Shown: one piece after another, positions 8,414-16,667 of the stretch
Position numbering within the stretch: the first letter of the stretch is position 1
Layout: every line of letters starts with the position of its first letter
DNA from: Mycolicibacterium aurum
GTDB taxonomy: Bacteria; Actinomycetota; Actinomycetes; Mycobacteriales; Mycobacteriaceae
Length of the DNA: 64,000 nt
Reading direction: 5' to 3'
NCBI RefSeq assembly: GCF_900637195.1
Contig: NZ_LR134356.1
Span: 2,542,001 to 2,606,000, forward strand
Made by a program: the position numbers and the translations under genes
Notes under the pieces: model-generated
The model's input: only the letters and a program-made list of their open reading frames with translations
Database searches by the model: none
Told to the model about the DNA's origin: nothing

Positions 8414-9739
8414 TCAGCCCTGGATCTTCTCGGCCTCGGCCTGCGCGGCGGCCAGTGCGTCGTCGACGCTCTTGGTGCCGGCCACCGCCTCGTTGAGCTC
8501 GGTGCCGACGGCCTGGATCATCTCCTCGCCGCTCGGGCCCTGGCTCAGCGGAGCCGAATTGGCGAGGAGCTGCTCCACCGTCTGGTAGTACTCGGCGCCG
8601 AACTTGCCGCCCCGCGCCGCCAGGTCGGCCAGCGTGCTCTTGCGGATGGCCGCGCCGCCCTTCTCGGTGCGTGCGACGTCGTTGGACTTGGCCGTGATCC
8701 AGGAGACGAAGGCCCACGCCGCATCGGGAGTCGCGGAGTTGGCCGGGATCGCCCAGCTCCAGGAGCCGAGGACCTGCTTGCCGCCGGGGATGGTGGCCAG
8801 CTTGACCTTGCCTGCGGCCGGCCCCGAGCCGGGCTCGTTGAGCGCGGGCAGCTGCCAGTTGTAGTTGATCATCGATGCCGACTGGTTGGCCGACACCGAG
8901 CGCTGGGCCTCGTCCATGCTCCAGTTCAGGCTGTTGGCCGGTGCGGCGTTGCGGTAGGTGTCGATGTACGCCTCGAGGGCCCGCTTGGCCTCGGGGGTGT
9001 TCAGGGTGACTTTCCCGTCCGCGTCGTAGATCGATCCGCCGGCCGCGAAAAGCCAGTTACCCCACTCCTCGAAGATCTTGTAGCCGCGCTGAGGTTGCAT
9101 CGCGATGCCTGCGCGGTCCGCCGTCTTGAGCGCCTTGCTCGTGCTGACCAGTTCGTCGAGCGTGGTGGGCACCTGCTGGTTGGCTGCCGCGAGATCGTCG
9201 GAGTTGTAGAGGTATCCGAGCGCGTAGTTGTAGAACGGCACGCCGTAGTGGGCGCCGTCGACCTCGGTGATGTCGGTCAGGGGCGTGAAGAAGTCGGCGG
9301 CGTCGTAGTCCGGCGTGCTGTCGATGCGGGCATCCAGCGGCTGGAGGAACTCCGCGTTCGCGAAGTCGACCATCCAGGGGTTGTCGACGACGATGAGGTC
9401 GTACGTCGGCGATGACGACTGGAACGACGACACCAGCTTGTCGCGCATCTGGTCGTAGGTCAGCGACTCGATATTGATGTCGATGTCGGGGTATTGCTTG
9501 TTGAAGTCGGCGACCATCGACTGCACGATGTCGGTGTCCGGCACGTTCTCCATGAGGATCCGGACCGTGCCCGAGGTGTCAGCGGCGACTTCACCGGATC
9601 CGGTGGCTTCGGCCTGCTCGGGGCCGCCGCTGCCTGCGCATGCCGACAGCACCAGCGCGAGGATGGCGAAGAGCGCGAGAAAGGCGGAACGGGCGGTGGT
9701 CCCGCGCCGCCCTGGAGTGGGACACTTTGCGAATCTCAT
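8414..9739 (-). CDS. Extracellular sugar-binding lipoprotein of the ABC importer
   Basis: Captures the substrate outside the cytoplasmic membrane and delivers it to the two permeases. The 441-residue protein has an Arg-rich n-region, a hydrophobic helix and the lipobox LSAC with lipidated Cys34. Family 1 solute-binding motifs follow, such as YDLIVVDNPWMVDFANAEFL and YGVPFYNYALGYLYN, and the late WSWAIPANS with AWAFVSWI. ATG 9739 has AAAGGA upstream; an earlier in-frame start would misplace the signal peptide. It lies 17 bp downstream of the kinase stop. Ligand specificity cannot be read from the sequence; the neighbouring FGGY kinase and SDR suggest a polyol or pentose/hexose-type sugar. Confidence 0.94.
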   Translation of the reverse strand: MRFAKCPTPGRRGTTARSAFLALFAILALVLSACAGSGGPEQAEATGSGEVAADTSGTVRILMENVPDTDIVQSMVADFNKQYPDIDINIESLTYDQMRDKLVSSFQSSSPTYDLIVVDNPWMVDFANAEFLQPLDARIDSTPDYDAADFFTPLTDITEVDGAHYGVPFYNYALGYLYNSDDLAAANQQVPTTLDELVSTSKALKTADRAGIAMQPQRGYKIFEEWGNWLFAAGGSIYDADGKVTLNTPEAKRALEAYIDTYRNAAPANSLNWSMDEAQRSVSANQSASMINYNWQLPALNEPGSGPAAGKVKLATIPGGKQVLGSWSWAIPANSATPDAAWAFVSWITAKSNDVARTEKGGAAIRKSTLADLAARGGKFGAEYYQTVEQLLANSAPLSQGPSGEEMIQAVGTELNEAVAGTKSVDDALAAAQAEAEKIQG

Positions 9740-9755
9740 TACAGTGCTGTTCCTT

Positions 9756-11246
9756 TCATCGGGTGGTGCGGGCGATTGCATGAGAGATGGGGGTCATCGC
9801 GGCGCCCAGGTCGCGCCAGGTCGCGTAGGCTGTGTCGTAGGCGTCGCGGCGCGCGGGATCCGGGGCGTAGGGGGTGTCCAGGGTGATGAACCGTGCGGCG
9901 TCCGACCAGTCGTCGAGTGCACCGACGCCGATGGCGGCGATCACCGCTGCGCCGAGTGAGGCGCCGGGGTGACCGCGGACCGGGTGCATCTCGAGCCCGA
10001 GCACATCGGCGTGAATCTGCTTCCACAGCGTGGATTTGGAGCCGCCATTGGTGATCATCACCCGGGTGAGAGGCACTCCGATCTCACCGAAGACGTCGAC
10101 GTGGTGGCGGAACCCGAAGGCGATCGCCTCCAGGACCGAGCGGTACATGTCGGCCCGGGTGTGCCCGAGATGCATGCCCGCGAAGACACCCCGTAGATCC
10201 GGGTCGTGCAGCGGGCTCTTCTCGCCGAGGAAGTACGGCAGACACAGCACTTCGGCCGGGCGGCGGTCGGCCGCTTCGTCGTCGAGCGTGGTGAGCTCGA
10301 CGCTGCCCGGACCGCCGATCAGCGCCTGGAACCACCGGATGAGGCTGCCGCTGGTGGCCATGCAGCCGTTGGGTAGCCAGTGGCCCGGCACCGGGTGAGC
10401 GTCCAGGTACAGCCGTTCGTCGACGACCTTGGTGTCGCTGGCGACCAGGATGTCGCCTGCGCCACCGAGTTTCACCAGCGCATCGCCGGGGTTGTTGACC
10501 CCGGCCGCGAATGCCGACAGCACATGATCGGCGCCGCCGACCACCAGCGCGGTGCCGGGCCGCAGGCCCGTGGCCTCGGCGGCGCGCCGGCTCAGCTCGC
10601 CGACCCGGGTGCCGGGCCGCAGGACCTGGGGGAGCGTGCCCGGGTCGAGCGCCGCGGCGTTGAGCACCGCGTCTGCGCTGTCGCCGTCGACGGTGAACAG
10701 TCCGGACTCCAAGGCCCAGTTCTGTTCCACGTGGACCGGCGCGCCCAGCGCGGACAGCACCCAGTCGTAGGAGCCCACCCAGTGCGCGGTGCGTGCGTAG
10801 ACGTCGGGTTCGTGCTCACGTAGCCAGACCGTGGTGGGGGCCACCGACTGCTGGGTCAGCGCCGATCCGGTCAGCGTGACGAGGTCGACCGTCGACAGGT
10901 TCTCGGCGAGCGCGGTCACCTCGCGGTGTGCGCGGGCATCGTTCTGGAGTATGGCCCGCCGCAACGGGTTTCCGTCGCCGTCGACGGCTATGACTGCGGG
11001 GACCATGCCCGAGGTGGCGATGGCCGCGACGAGTTCGGGCGCGATCCCGGTGGTGCTCAGCACCTCCCGGATCGATCCGATGACGTTGTCGTACCACTGC
11101 CCGGTGTCGGCTTCTGCGAAGCCGGGGGCCGGCGAGTGCAACGCGTTCTCTCTGCTCGCTGTCGCCACGATGCCACCGGTCGTGTCCAGCAGCACCGTCT
11201 TGGTTCCGGTGGTGCCGATGTCGATGCCGACGGTGTAGCGGCTCAT
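9756..11246 (-). CDS. FGGY family carbohydrate kinase (xylulokinase-like)
   Basis: Phosphorylates a ketose or polyol with ATP. The 496-residue length is typical. N-terminal GIDIGTTGTKTVLLD is the phosphate-binding loop of the actin-like fold, the second domain carries VVGGADHVLSAFAAG with the likely catalytic Asp, and the C-terminal adenosine site includes ITNGGSKSTLWKQIHADVLG and HPGASLGAAVIA. It overlaps the upstream DeoR regulator gene by 4 bp (ATGA) and is followed by the sugar-binding lipoprotein. Together with the SDR it could form an oxidise-then-phosphorylate pathway. It resembles xylulokinases overall, but FGGY specificity is not predictable by eye, so no symbol is given. Confidence 0.92.
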   Translation of the reverse strand: MSRYTVGIDIGTTGTKTVLLDTTGGIVATASRENALHSPAPGFAEADTGQWYDNVIGSIREVLSTTGIAPELVAAIATSGMVPAVIAVDGDGNPLRRAILQNDARAHREVTALAENLSTVDLVTLTGSALTQQSVAPTTVWLREHEPDVYARTAHWVGSYDWVLSALGAPVHVEQNWALESGLFTVDGDSADAVLNAAALDPGTLPQVLRPGTRVGELSRRAAEATGLRPGTALVVGGADHVLSAFAAGVNNPGDALVKLGGAGDILVASDTKVVDERLYLDAHPVPGHWLPNGCMATSGSLIRWFQALIGGPGSVELTTLDDEAADRRPAEVLCLPYFLGEKSPLHDPDLRGVFAGMHLGHTRADMYRSVLEAIAFGFRHHVDVFGEIGVPLTRVMITNGGSKSTLWKQIHADVLGLEMHPVRGHPGASLGAAVIAAIGVGALDDWSDAARFITLDTPYAPDPARRDAYDTAYATWRDLGAAMTPISHAIARTTR

Positions 11247-12067
11247 CGGGCCTGCCCGCTTGCCTCGGCGGAGGGGGAGAGCGACGTGGCCTGTCCGGCA
11301 ACGCAGATGACCTCGACACCGACGCCGCGGGCGGCAACCAGAGCCGGATGGTCCGGTGGGCCGTCGCTGACGATGGTGTGGATCTGGGCCAGCGCGGAGA
11401 TGCTGACGAAGGTCACCCGGCCCAACTTGCTCTTGTCCGCGGCGACGATCACGCGGTCGGCGCGCCGGCTCGCCGCTCGCTTCACCCGGCTCTCGGCCTG
11501 GTGATAGTCGGAGATCCCGCGGTCGCTGTCGATGCCCGCGACACCCATCACGTAGGTGTCGCAGTTGTAATTGTTCAGCGTGTCCTCGGCGCTCGGGCCG
11601 ATCAGGCTCAGTTCCCCCGCCCGTAGTTCGCCGCCGGTGAGGACGACGGTGGTGTCGGGTTCGTCGACCAGGGCGAGCGCGGCGAGAACGCTCGGGGTGA
11701 CGACCGTCAGGCCCAGACCACGGCCCTTCAACGACTTGGCGACGGCCAGTGCGGTGCTGCCGGAGTCCAGGATGAGTGTCTCGTTGCGGCCGATCAGGTC
11801 GGCGACGACATCGGCGATGTGGATCTTCTCCTGGGCGGCGTCGGCCATCCGGGTCGCGAACGACGGCTCGGTGTCCTTGCCCTGCACCGCGATCGCGCCA
11901 CCGACCACGCGGCGCAGAACGCCGAGGACCTCCAGGGCCTCGACGTCACGCCTGATCGTCATCTCGGACACGTCGAACTCCGCTGCCAGATCGGCGAAGT
12001 TGATCTCCCGGGCAGAACGTACGCGCTGCTCGATGCGATCCCGACGGGTTCTCACATCCACAGCCAT
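11243..12067 (-). CDS. DeoR/GlpR family transcriptional regulator, first gene of sugar operon
   Basis: A 274-residue sugar-phosphate-responsive repressor. The N-terminal helix-turn-helix covers INFADLAAEFDVSEMTIRRD, followed by the family stretch LEVLGVLRRVVGGA. The C-terminal sensor domain has ILDSGSTALAVAKSL and the effector-site pattern MGVAGIDSDRGISDYHQAE, close to the GlpR/DeoR consensus. ATG 12067 has AAGG 5 nt upstream; the open frame extends to 12178 but through the operator region. It heads the eight-gene operon and overlaps the kinase by 4 bp. Two inverted copies of a 17-bp sequence lie just upstream and are the likely autoregulatory sites. Confidence 0.92.
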   Translation of the reverse strand: MAVDVRTRRDRIEQRVRSAREINFADLAAEFDVSEMTIRRDVEALEVLGVLRRVVGGAIAVQGKDTEPSFATRMADAAQEKIHIADVVADLIGRNETLILDSGSTALAVAKSLKGRGLGLTVVTPSVLAALALVDEPDTTVVLTGGELRAGELSLIGPSAEDTLNNYNCDTYVMGVAGIDSDRGISDYHQAESRVKRAASRRADRVIVAADKSKLGRVTFVSISALAQIHTIVSDGPPDHPALVAARGVGVEVICVAGQATSLSPSAEASGQAR

Positions 12068-12078
12068 CCGCGCCTTAT

Positions 12079-12095
12079 CTGTTGAAAATTCACAG
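12079..12095 (+). promoter_or_regulatory. Putative DeoR operator, site 1
   Basis: CTGTTGAAAATTCACAG lies 11 bp upstream of the regulator start. It matches site 2 (12143-12159, read on the other strand) at 13 of 17 positions. It contains TGAA-N2-TTCA symmetry and CTGT/ACAG ends. Confidence 0.45.
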
Positions 12096-12142
12096 AAATC
12101 CCTGCTGCTCGCTCGGTAATCAGGCGTCCGCGTGAACTGCTG

Positions 12143-12159
12143 GTGTGAATCTATAACAG
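12143..12159 (-). promoter_or_regulatory. Putative DeoR operator, site 2, overlapping a -10 element
   Basis: Read on the minus strand this is CTGTTATAGATTCACAC, sharing CTGTT, the central A, and ATTCACA with site 1. It contains TGTTATAGA, an extended -10 element (TG-N-TATAGA) directed toward the sugar operon, so a bound repressor would block the promoter. Confidence 0.45.
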
Positions 12160-12218
12160 GATTGTGTGCGATGCCCACATTTGGCGGTCACTTGTTCATT
12201 TCCCGTGCAGAAGACGGT

Positions 12219-12230
12219 TAAGTTGCGCCG
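12219..12230 (+). promoter_or_regulatory. Putative leaderless promoter (-10 TAAGTT) of the DUF389 gene
   Basis: TAAGTT at 12219-12224 fits TANNNT, followed after 6 nt by GTG 12231. No ribosome-binding site is present. Confidence 0.45.
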
Positions 12231-13160
12231 GTGCTCCACTTGCGAGTCATCGCCCCGACCGACCTGCGCGACGACGTGCTGGCGGTGTTGCGCGCCGAGG
12301 TCGGGGTCGCCAACATCGCGCTGCACGCCGATGCCGCACTGGAACCCGCGGGCGACGAGATCACCGCGGACATCGCCCGCGAATGTGCCAACGGCGTCAT
12401 CAAGGACTTGAAAGAGCTCGACATCCAGCACCGGGGCGCGATCACGCTCGAAGTTCTCGACACCATCCTCTCGACCAGGGCGCACCGCGCCGAGGACGAG
12501 GCCGAGGGAGATCCCGCCGATGCGGTGGTCTGGGACGAGCTCATCGGCCGCACGCGGGAAGAGGCCACCCTGTCGGTCACCTTCGTCCTCTTCCTGACGC
12601 TGGCCTGCCTGCTCACCGCCATCGGGGTGGTGACCGATTCGACGGTCACGATCGTGGGAGCGATGGTGCTGGGGCCCGAGTTCGGTCCGCTGGCGGCGCT
12701 GTCGGTGGCACTGGTGCAGCGGCGCACAACCCTGGCGCGGCGTGCCGCACTGGCGCTCGCTGTCGGGTTTCCCATCGCGATGGGAATCACCGCCATCGCC
12801 ACCTGGGTCGCCGAGTCCCTCGGCTGGATCACGCTCGACAGCGTGGCTCACGTCGAGGAGGTCGACTTCATCTTCCAGGTGGGCCCGGTGTCGTTCGTGG
12901 TGGCGCTGCTCGCCGGTGCGGCGGGGATGCTCTCGCTCGTCTCGGCCAGGTCGGCCGGGCTCGTAGGTGTCTTCATCTCCGTCTACACCGTGACCGCGGC
13001 CGGGTTCGCAGTCGTCGCCGCGACGGTCGGAGCGTGGGACGTGGCAGCGAAATCGGCACTTCAACTCGTGGTCAATCTGGTGGGCATCGTCGTCGCGGGG
13101 GTGCTCGTCCTGGTGCTGCGCCCGCGTGGTCGTCTGGGGCCGCGTTCAGCGCGCAAGTAG
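12231..13160 (+). CDS. DUF389 domain membrane protein
   Basis: A 309-residue membrane protein of the DUF389 (TIGR00341-like) family, of unknown function. The first 90 residues are soluble and ACT-like in appearance, ending in LDIQHRGAITLEVLDTILS. Then come about six hydrophobic helices with the family-defining TDSTVTIVGAMVLGPEFGPL segment between the first two. The C-terminus is basic. GTG 12231 is supported by a -10 box 6 nt upstream. It is divergent from the sugar operon, but its own promoter and the generality of the family suggest no functional link. A 48 bp gap separates it from the transglutaminase/ATP-grasp operon. Confidence 0.85.
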   Translation: MLHLRVIAPTDLRDDVLAVLRAEVGVANIALHADAALEPAGDEITADIARECANGVIKDLKELDIQHRGAITLEVLDTILSTRAHRAEDEAEGDPADAVVWDELIGRTREEATLSVTFVLFLTLACLLTAIGVVTDSTVTIVGAMVLGPEFGPLAALSVALVQRRTTLARRAALALAVGFPIAMGITAIATWVAESLGWITLDSVAHVEEVDFIFQVGPVSFVVALLAGAAGMLSLVSARSAGLVGVFISVYTVTAAGFAVVAATVGAWDVAAKSALQLVVNLVGIVVAGVLVLVLRPRGRLGPRSARK

Positions 13161-13208
13161 ACGGACGCGATCTGCGTCGCACTGTCCGGTGTGGTGGGAT
13201 CTACCTCT

Positions 13209-16200
13209 ATGGGTATCAAGGTTGCCCTCGAGCATCGCACCAGCTACACCTTCGACCGACTGGTCGAAGTGCATCCGCATGTCGTGCGACTGCGCCCCGC
13301 GCCGCACTCCCGGACCCCGATCGAGGCGTACTCGCTGCAGGTCGAGCCGGCCGATCACTTCGTGAACTGGCAGCAGGACGCGTTCGGTAATTTCCTGGCC
13401 CGACTGGTGTTTCCGACGCGGACCCGCAGCCTGACGATCACCGTGGGCCTGATCGCCGACATGAAGGTCATCAACCCCTTCGACTTCTTCATCGAGGATT
13501 ACGCCGAGACGTTCCCGTTCGAGTATCCGAAGAATCTGCTGGAGGACCTCAAGCCCTACCTGCGCCCGATCGATGAGGACGGTGACGGGTCGGGACCCGG
13601 CGACCTCACCGACGCGTGGGTGAAGAACTTCTCGATCGCATCGCGAACCCGCACCATCGATTTCCTGGTTGCGCTCAACCGCGCCGTCAACGCCGACGTC
13701 GGCTACTCCGTCCGGATGGAACCCGGTGTGCAGACGCCGGACTTCACGCTGCGCACCGGAATCGGGTCGTGCCGGGACTCGGCGTGGCTGATGGTGTCGA
13801 TCCTGCGGCAGATGGGTCTGGCGGCCCGGTTCGTCTCGGGCTACCTGGTCCAGCTGACATCCGACGTCGAGGCACTCGACGGCCCGTCGGGACCGGCCGC
13901 CGACTTCACCGACCTGCACGCGTGGACCGAGGTCTACATCCCCGGCGCCGGCTGGATCGGCCTCGACCCCACCTCCGGCCTGTTCGCCGGCGAAGGCCAC
14001 ATCCCGTTGTCGGCGACACCGCACCCCGAGTCCGCGGCCCCGATCACCGGGGCCACCGAACCCTGCGAAACGACGCTGGAATTCAGCAACCTCGTCACCC
14101 GGGTCCACGAGGATCCCCGCGTCACGCTGCCCTACACCGAGGCGTCCTGGGCGGCGATCAACGCACTGGGCCGGCGCGTGGACGAGCGGCTGGCCGCGGG
14201 CGATGTGCGGCTGACGGTCGGCGGCGAGCCCACGTTCGTCTCGATAGACAATCAGGTGGATCCGGAGTGGACCACCGACGCCGACGGACCGCACAAGCGC
14301 GAACGCGCCTCAGCGTTGGCGGCACGCCTGAAGAAGGTCTGGGCGCCGCAGGGACTGGTCCAGCGCAGCCAGGGCAAGTGGTATCCCGGAGAACCGTTGC
14401 CGCGCTGGCAGATCGGCCTGTTCTGGCGCACCGACGGTGAACCGCTGTGGACTGATGAGGCGCTGCTCGCCGACCCGTGGGCCGAAGAACCCGGCACTGC
14501 CTCGACCGCGCCGGACGCCGCCCGCAGGCTGCTCGCGGCCATCGCCGGCGGTCTCGGCCTGCCCGACAGTCAGGTCCGGCCTGCGTATGAGGACGCGCTG
14601 GCGCGGCTGGCCGGCGCGGTCCGCCTGCCCGCGGGCGAGCCGGTGTCCGCCGCCGACGACCTGGAATCGGACGGCGCCGACGTGCGGACCCAGTTGATCG
14701 CCCGTCTCGACGCCGCGGTCACCGAACCGACCGCATTCGTGCTGCCGCTGCACCGCCGCGACGACGACGAGGGATGGGCGAGCGCGAACTGGCAACTGCG
14801 CCGGGGTCGGATCGTGTTGCTCGACGGCGACTCGCCCGCCGGGCTCCGGCTGCCGCTCAAGTCGATCAGCTGGCGGCCGCCGAGGCCCACCGTCGACGCC
14901 GACCCGCTCCAGGGCCGGCCTGCGCTGAGCGGCAAGGACGGTGACGGCGCTGCGGCGGCGGCCACCGCGGAGGTCGAGGATGTCGACGACGCGGAGTGGG
15001 TGCCCACCACGGCGCTGGTCGGCGAGATCCGGGACGGGCTGCTGTACGTGTTCCTGCCTCCCACCGAGGAACTCGAGCACTTCATCGATCTGATCCACCG
15101 GATCGAGGAAGCCGCCGCCGTGATCGGTTGCCCGGTGGTGATCGAGGGCTACGGTCCGCCCAGCGACCCTCGCCTCGCGTCGATGTCGGTCACGCCCGAC
15201 CCCGGGGTGATCGAGGTGAACGTCGCGCCGACGTCCAGCTTCGCCGAACAGCGCGCACAACTGGAGACGTTGTACGCCGAAGCCCGACTGGCTCGACTGT
15301 CCACCGAGGCGTTCGACGTCGACGGCACCCACGGCGGGACGGGCGGCGGCAACCACATCACCCTCGGCGGAATCACCCCCGCCGACTCTCCGCTGCTGCG
15401 CCGCCCCGATCTGCTCGTCTCGCTGCTGACCTATTGGCAGCGTCACCCGTCGCTGTCCTACCTGTTCTCGGGTCGGTTCATCGGTACGACGTCGCAGGCG
15501 CCGCGGGTGGACGAGGGCAGGCCGGATGCGATCTACGAGCTGGAGATCGCGTTCGCCGAGATCGCCCGGCTGACCGCGACGACGCGCCCCGAGGACGCCG
15601 ACGAGGACAACGAGGCGTCCATGCCGGAACATGGTCGCTCCGCAAGCTCCGCTCCGGAACATGGTCGCTCCGCAAGCTCCGCTCCGGAACATGGTCGCTC
15701 CGCAAGCTCCGCTCCGTGGATCACCGACAGGGCCCTCCGCCACCTCCTCACCGACATCACCGGCAACACCCACCGCGCCGAGTTCTGCATCGACAAGCTC
15801 TACAGCCCGGACAGCGCGCGGGGCCGGCTCGGCCTGCTGGAGCTGCGCGGTTTCGAGATGCCGCCGCACCACCAGATGGCGATGGTGCAGTCGCTGCTGG
15901 TGCGCGCGCTGGTGGCCTGGTTCTGGGACCAGCCGCTGCGGGCACCCCTGATCCGGCACGGAGCAAATCTGCACGGTCGATACCTGTTGCCGCACTTCAT
16001 CATCCAGGACATCGCCGAGGTGGCTGCGGACCTGCGTTCGCAGGGAATCGAATTCGACACCAGCTGGCTGGATCCGTTCACCGAGTTCCGGTTTCCGCGG
16101 ATAGGCACTGCGGTGTTCGGTGGCGTGGAGATCGAACTCCGTGGCGCCATCGAACCGTGGAACGTGCTGGGGGAGGAGTCGACCGCAGGGGGAACTGCCC

Positions 16201-16667
16201 GGTACGTCGATTCGTCGGTGGAGCGTCTGCAGGTGCGGCTCATCGGCGCCGACCGCGAACGCTTCATCGTCACCGTCAACGGTCATCCCATCCCGATGCT
16301 GGCCACCGACAACCCCGATGTCCAGGTCGGTGGAGTCCGCTATCGGGCTTGGCAACCGCCCAGCGCGCTGCACCCGTCGATCACCGTGGACGGTCCGCTG
16401 CGCTTCGAGCTGATCGATGCCGTCACCGGCGTGTCCCGCGGGGGCTGCACCTACCACGTCTCGCATCCGGGCGGCCGTTCCTACGAGACCCCTCCGGTCA
16501 ACGCGGTGGAGGCGGAGTCGCGCCGCGGCAGGCGCTTCGAGGCCACCGGCTTCACCGCTGGTAAGGCGGATCTCGCCGGTCTGCGGGAGAAGCAGGCGCG
16601 CCAATCCACCGATGTGGGCGCGCCGGGCATATTGGATCTGCGGCGAGTGCGTACCGTTCTGCGGTAA
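13209..16667 (+). CDS. Transglutaminase-like/DUF2126 protein, first gene of predicted amide-ligase operon
   Basis: A 1152-residue two-part protein, close in length to what I recall of M. tuberculosis Rv2566. The N-terminal third has the bacterial transglutaminase N-domain and a Cys-His-Asp triad: Cys188 (GSCRDSAW), His237 (DLHAWTEVY) and Asp253 (GLDPTSG). The rest is DUF2126, with TVGGEPTFVSID, GTGGGNHITLGG and RFEMPPHH-like stretches, a fold proposed to relate to carboxylate-amine ligases. ATG 13209 is chosen because the conserved VALEHRTSYTF begins just after it. Residues 806-835 are three perfect copies of PEHGRSASSA from a 30-bp DNA repeat. The stop overlaps the next start by 1 bp (TAATG). 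The reaction is unknown. Confidence 0.88.
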   Translation: MGIKVALEHRTSYTFDRLVEVHPHVVRLRPAPHSRTPIEAYSLQVEPADHFVNWQQDAFGNFLARLVFPTRTRSLTITVGLIADMKVINPFDFFIEDYAETFPFEYPKNLLEDLKPYLRPIDEDGDGSGPGDLTDAWVKNFSIASRTRTIDFLVALNRAVNADVGYSVRMEPGVQTPDFTLRTGIGSCRDSAWLMVSILRQMGLAARFVSGYLVQLTSDVEALDGPSGPAADFTDLHAWTEVYIPGAGWIGLDPTSGLFAGEGHIPLSATPHPESAAPITGATEPCETTLEFSNLVTRVHEDPRVTLPYTEASWAAINALGRRVDERLAAGDVRLTVGGEPTFVSIDNQVDPEWTTDADGPHKRERASALAARLKKVWAPQGLVQRSQGKWYPGEPLPRWQIGLFWRTDGEPLWTDEALLADPWAEEPGTASTAPDAARRLLAAIAGGLGLPDSQVRPAYEDALARLAGAVRLPAGEPVSAADDLESDGADVRTQLIARLDAAVTEPTAFVLPLHRRDDDEGWASANWQLRRGRIVLLDGDSPAGLRLPLKSISWRPPRPTVDADPLQGRPALSGKDGDGAAAAATAEVEDVDDAEWVPTTALVGEIRDGLLYVFLPPTEELEHFIDLIHRIEEAAAVIGCPVVIEGYGPPSDPRLASMSVTPDPGVIEVNVAPTSSFAEQRAQLETLYAEARLARLSTEAFDVDGTHGGTGGGNHITLGGITPADSPLLRRPDLLVSLLTYWQRHPSLSYLFSGRFIGTTSQAPRVDEGRPDAIYELEIAFAEIARLTATTRPEDADEDNEASMPEHGRSASSAPEHGRSASSAPEHGRSASSAPWITDRALRHLLTDITGNTHRAEFCIDKLYSPDSARGRLGLLELRGFEMPPHHQMAMVQSLLVRALVAWFWDQPLRAPLIRHGANLHGRYLLPHFIIQDIAEVAADLRSQGIEFDTSWLDPFTEFRFPRIGTAVFGGVEIELRGAIEPWNVLGEESTAGGTARYVDSSVERLQVRLIGADRERFIVTVNGHPIPMLATDNPDVQVGGVRYRAWQPPSALHPSITVDGPLRFELIDAVTGVSRGGCTYHVSHPGGRSYETPPVNAVEAESRRGRRFEATGFTAGKADLAGLREKQARQSTDVGAPGILDLRRVRTVLR
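15624..15713. repeat. Tandem repeat, 3 x 30 bp, in frame within the DUF2126 gene
   Basis: Three identical 30-bp units (15624-15653, 15654-15683, 15684-15713), each beginning CCGGAACATGGTCGC and ending AAGCTCCGCT. Translation is PEHGRSASSA three times. The unit contains the complement of GCGGAGCGAC, a string also found in the repeat before nusB, so it may derive from a dispersed mycobacterial element. Perfect identity suggests recent expansion and possible strain-to-strain variation. Confidence 0.95.

Noticed and set aside
12120..13064. Minus-strand open frame of 314 codons
   Set aside because: Opposite DUF389, with Asp/Arg/His/Gln-rich shadow composition and no family match.
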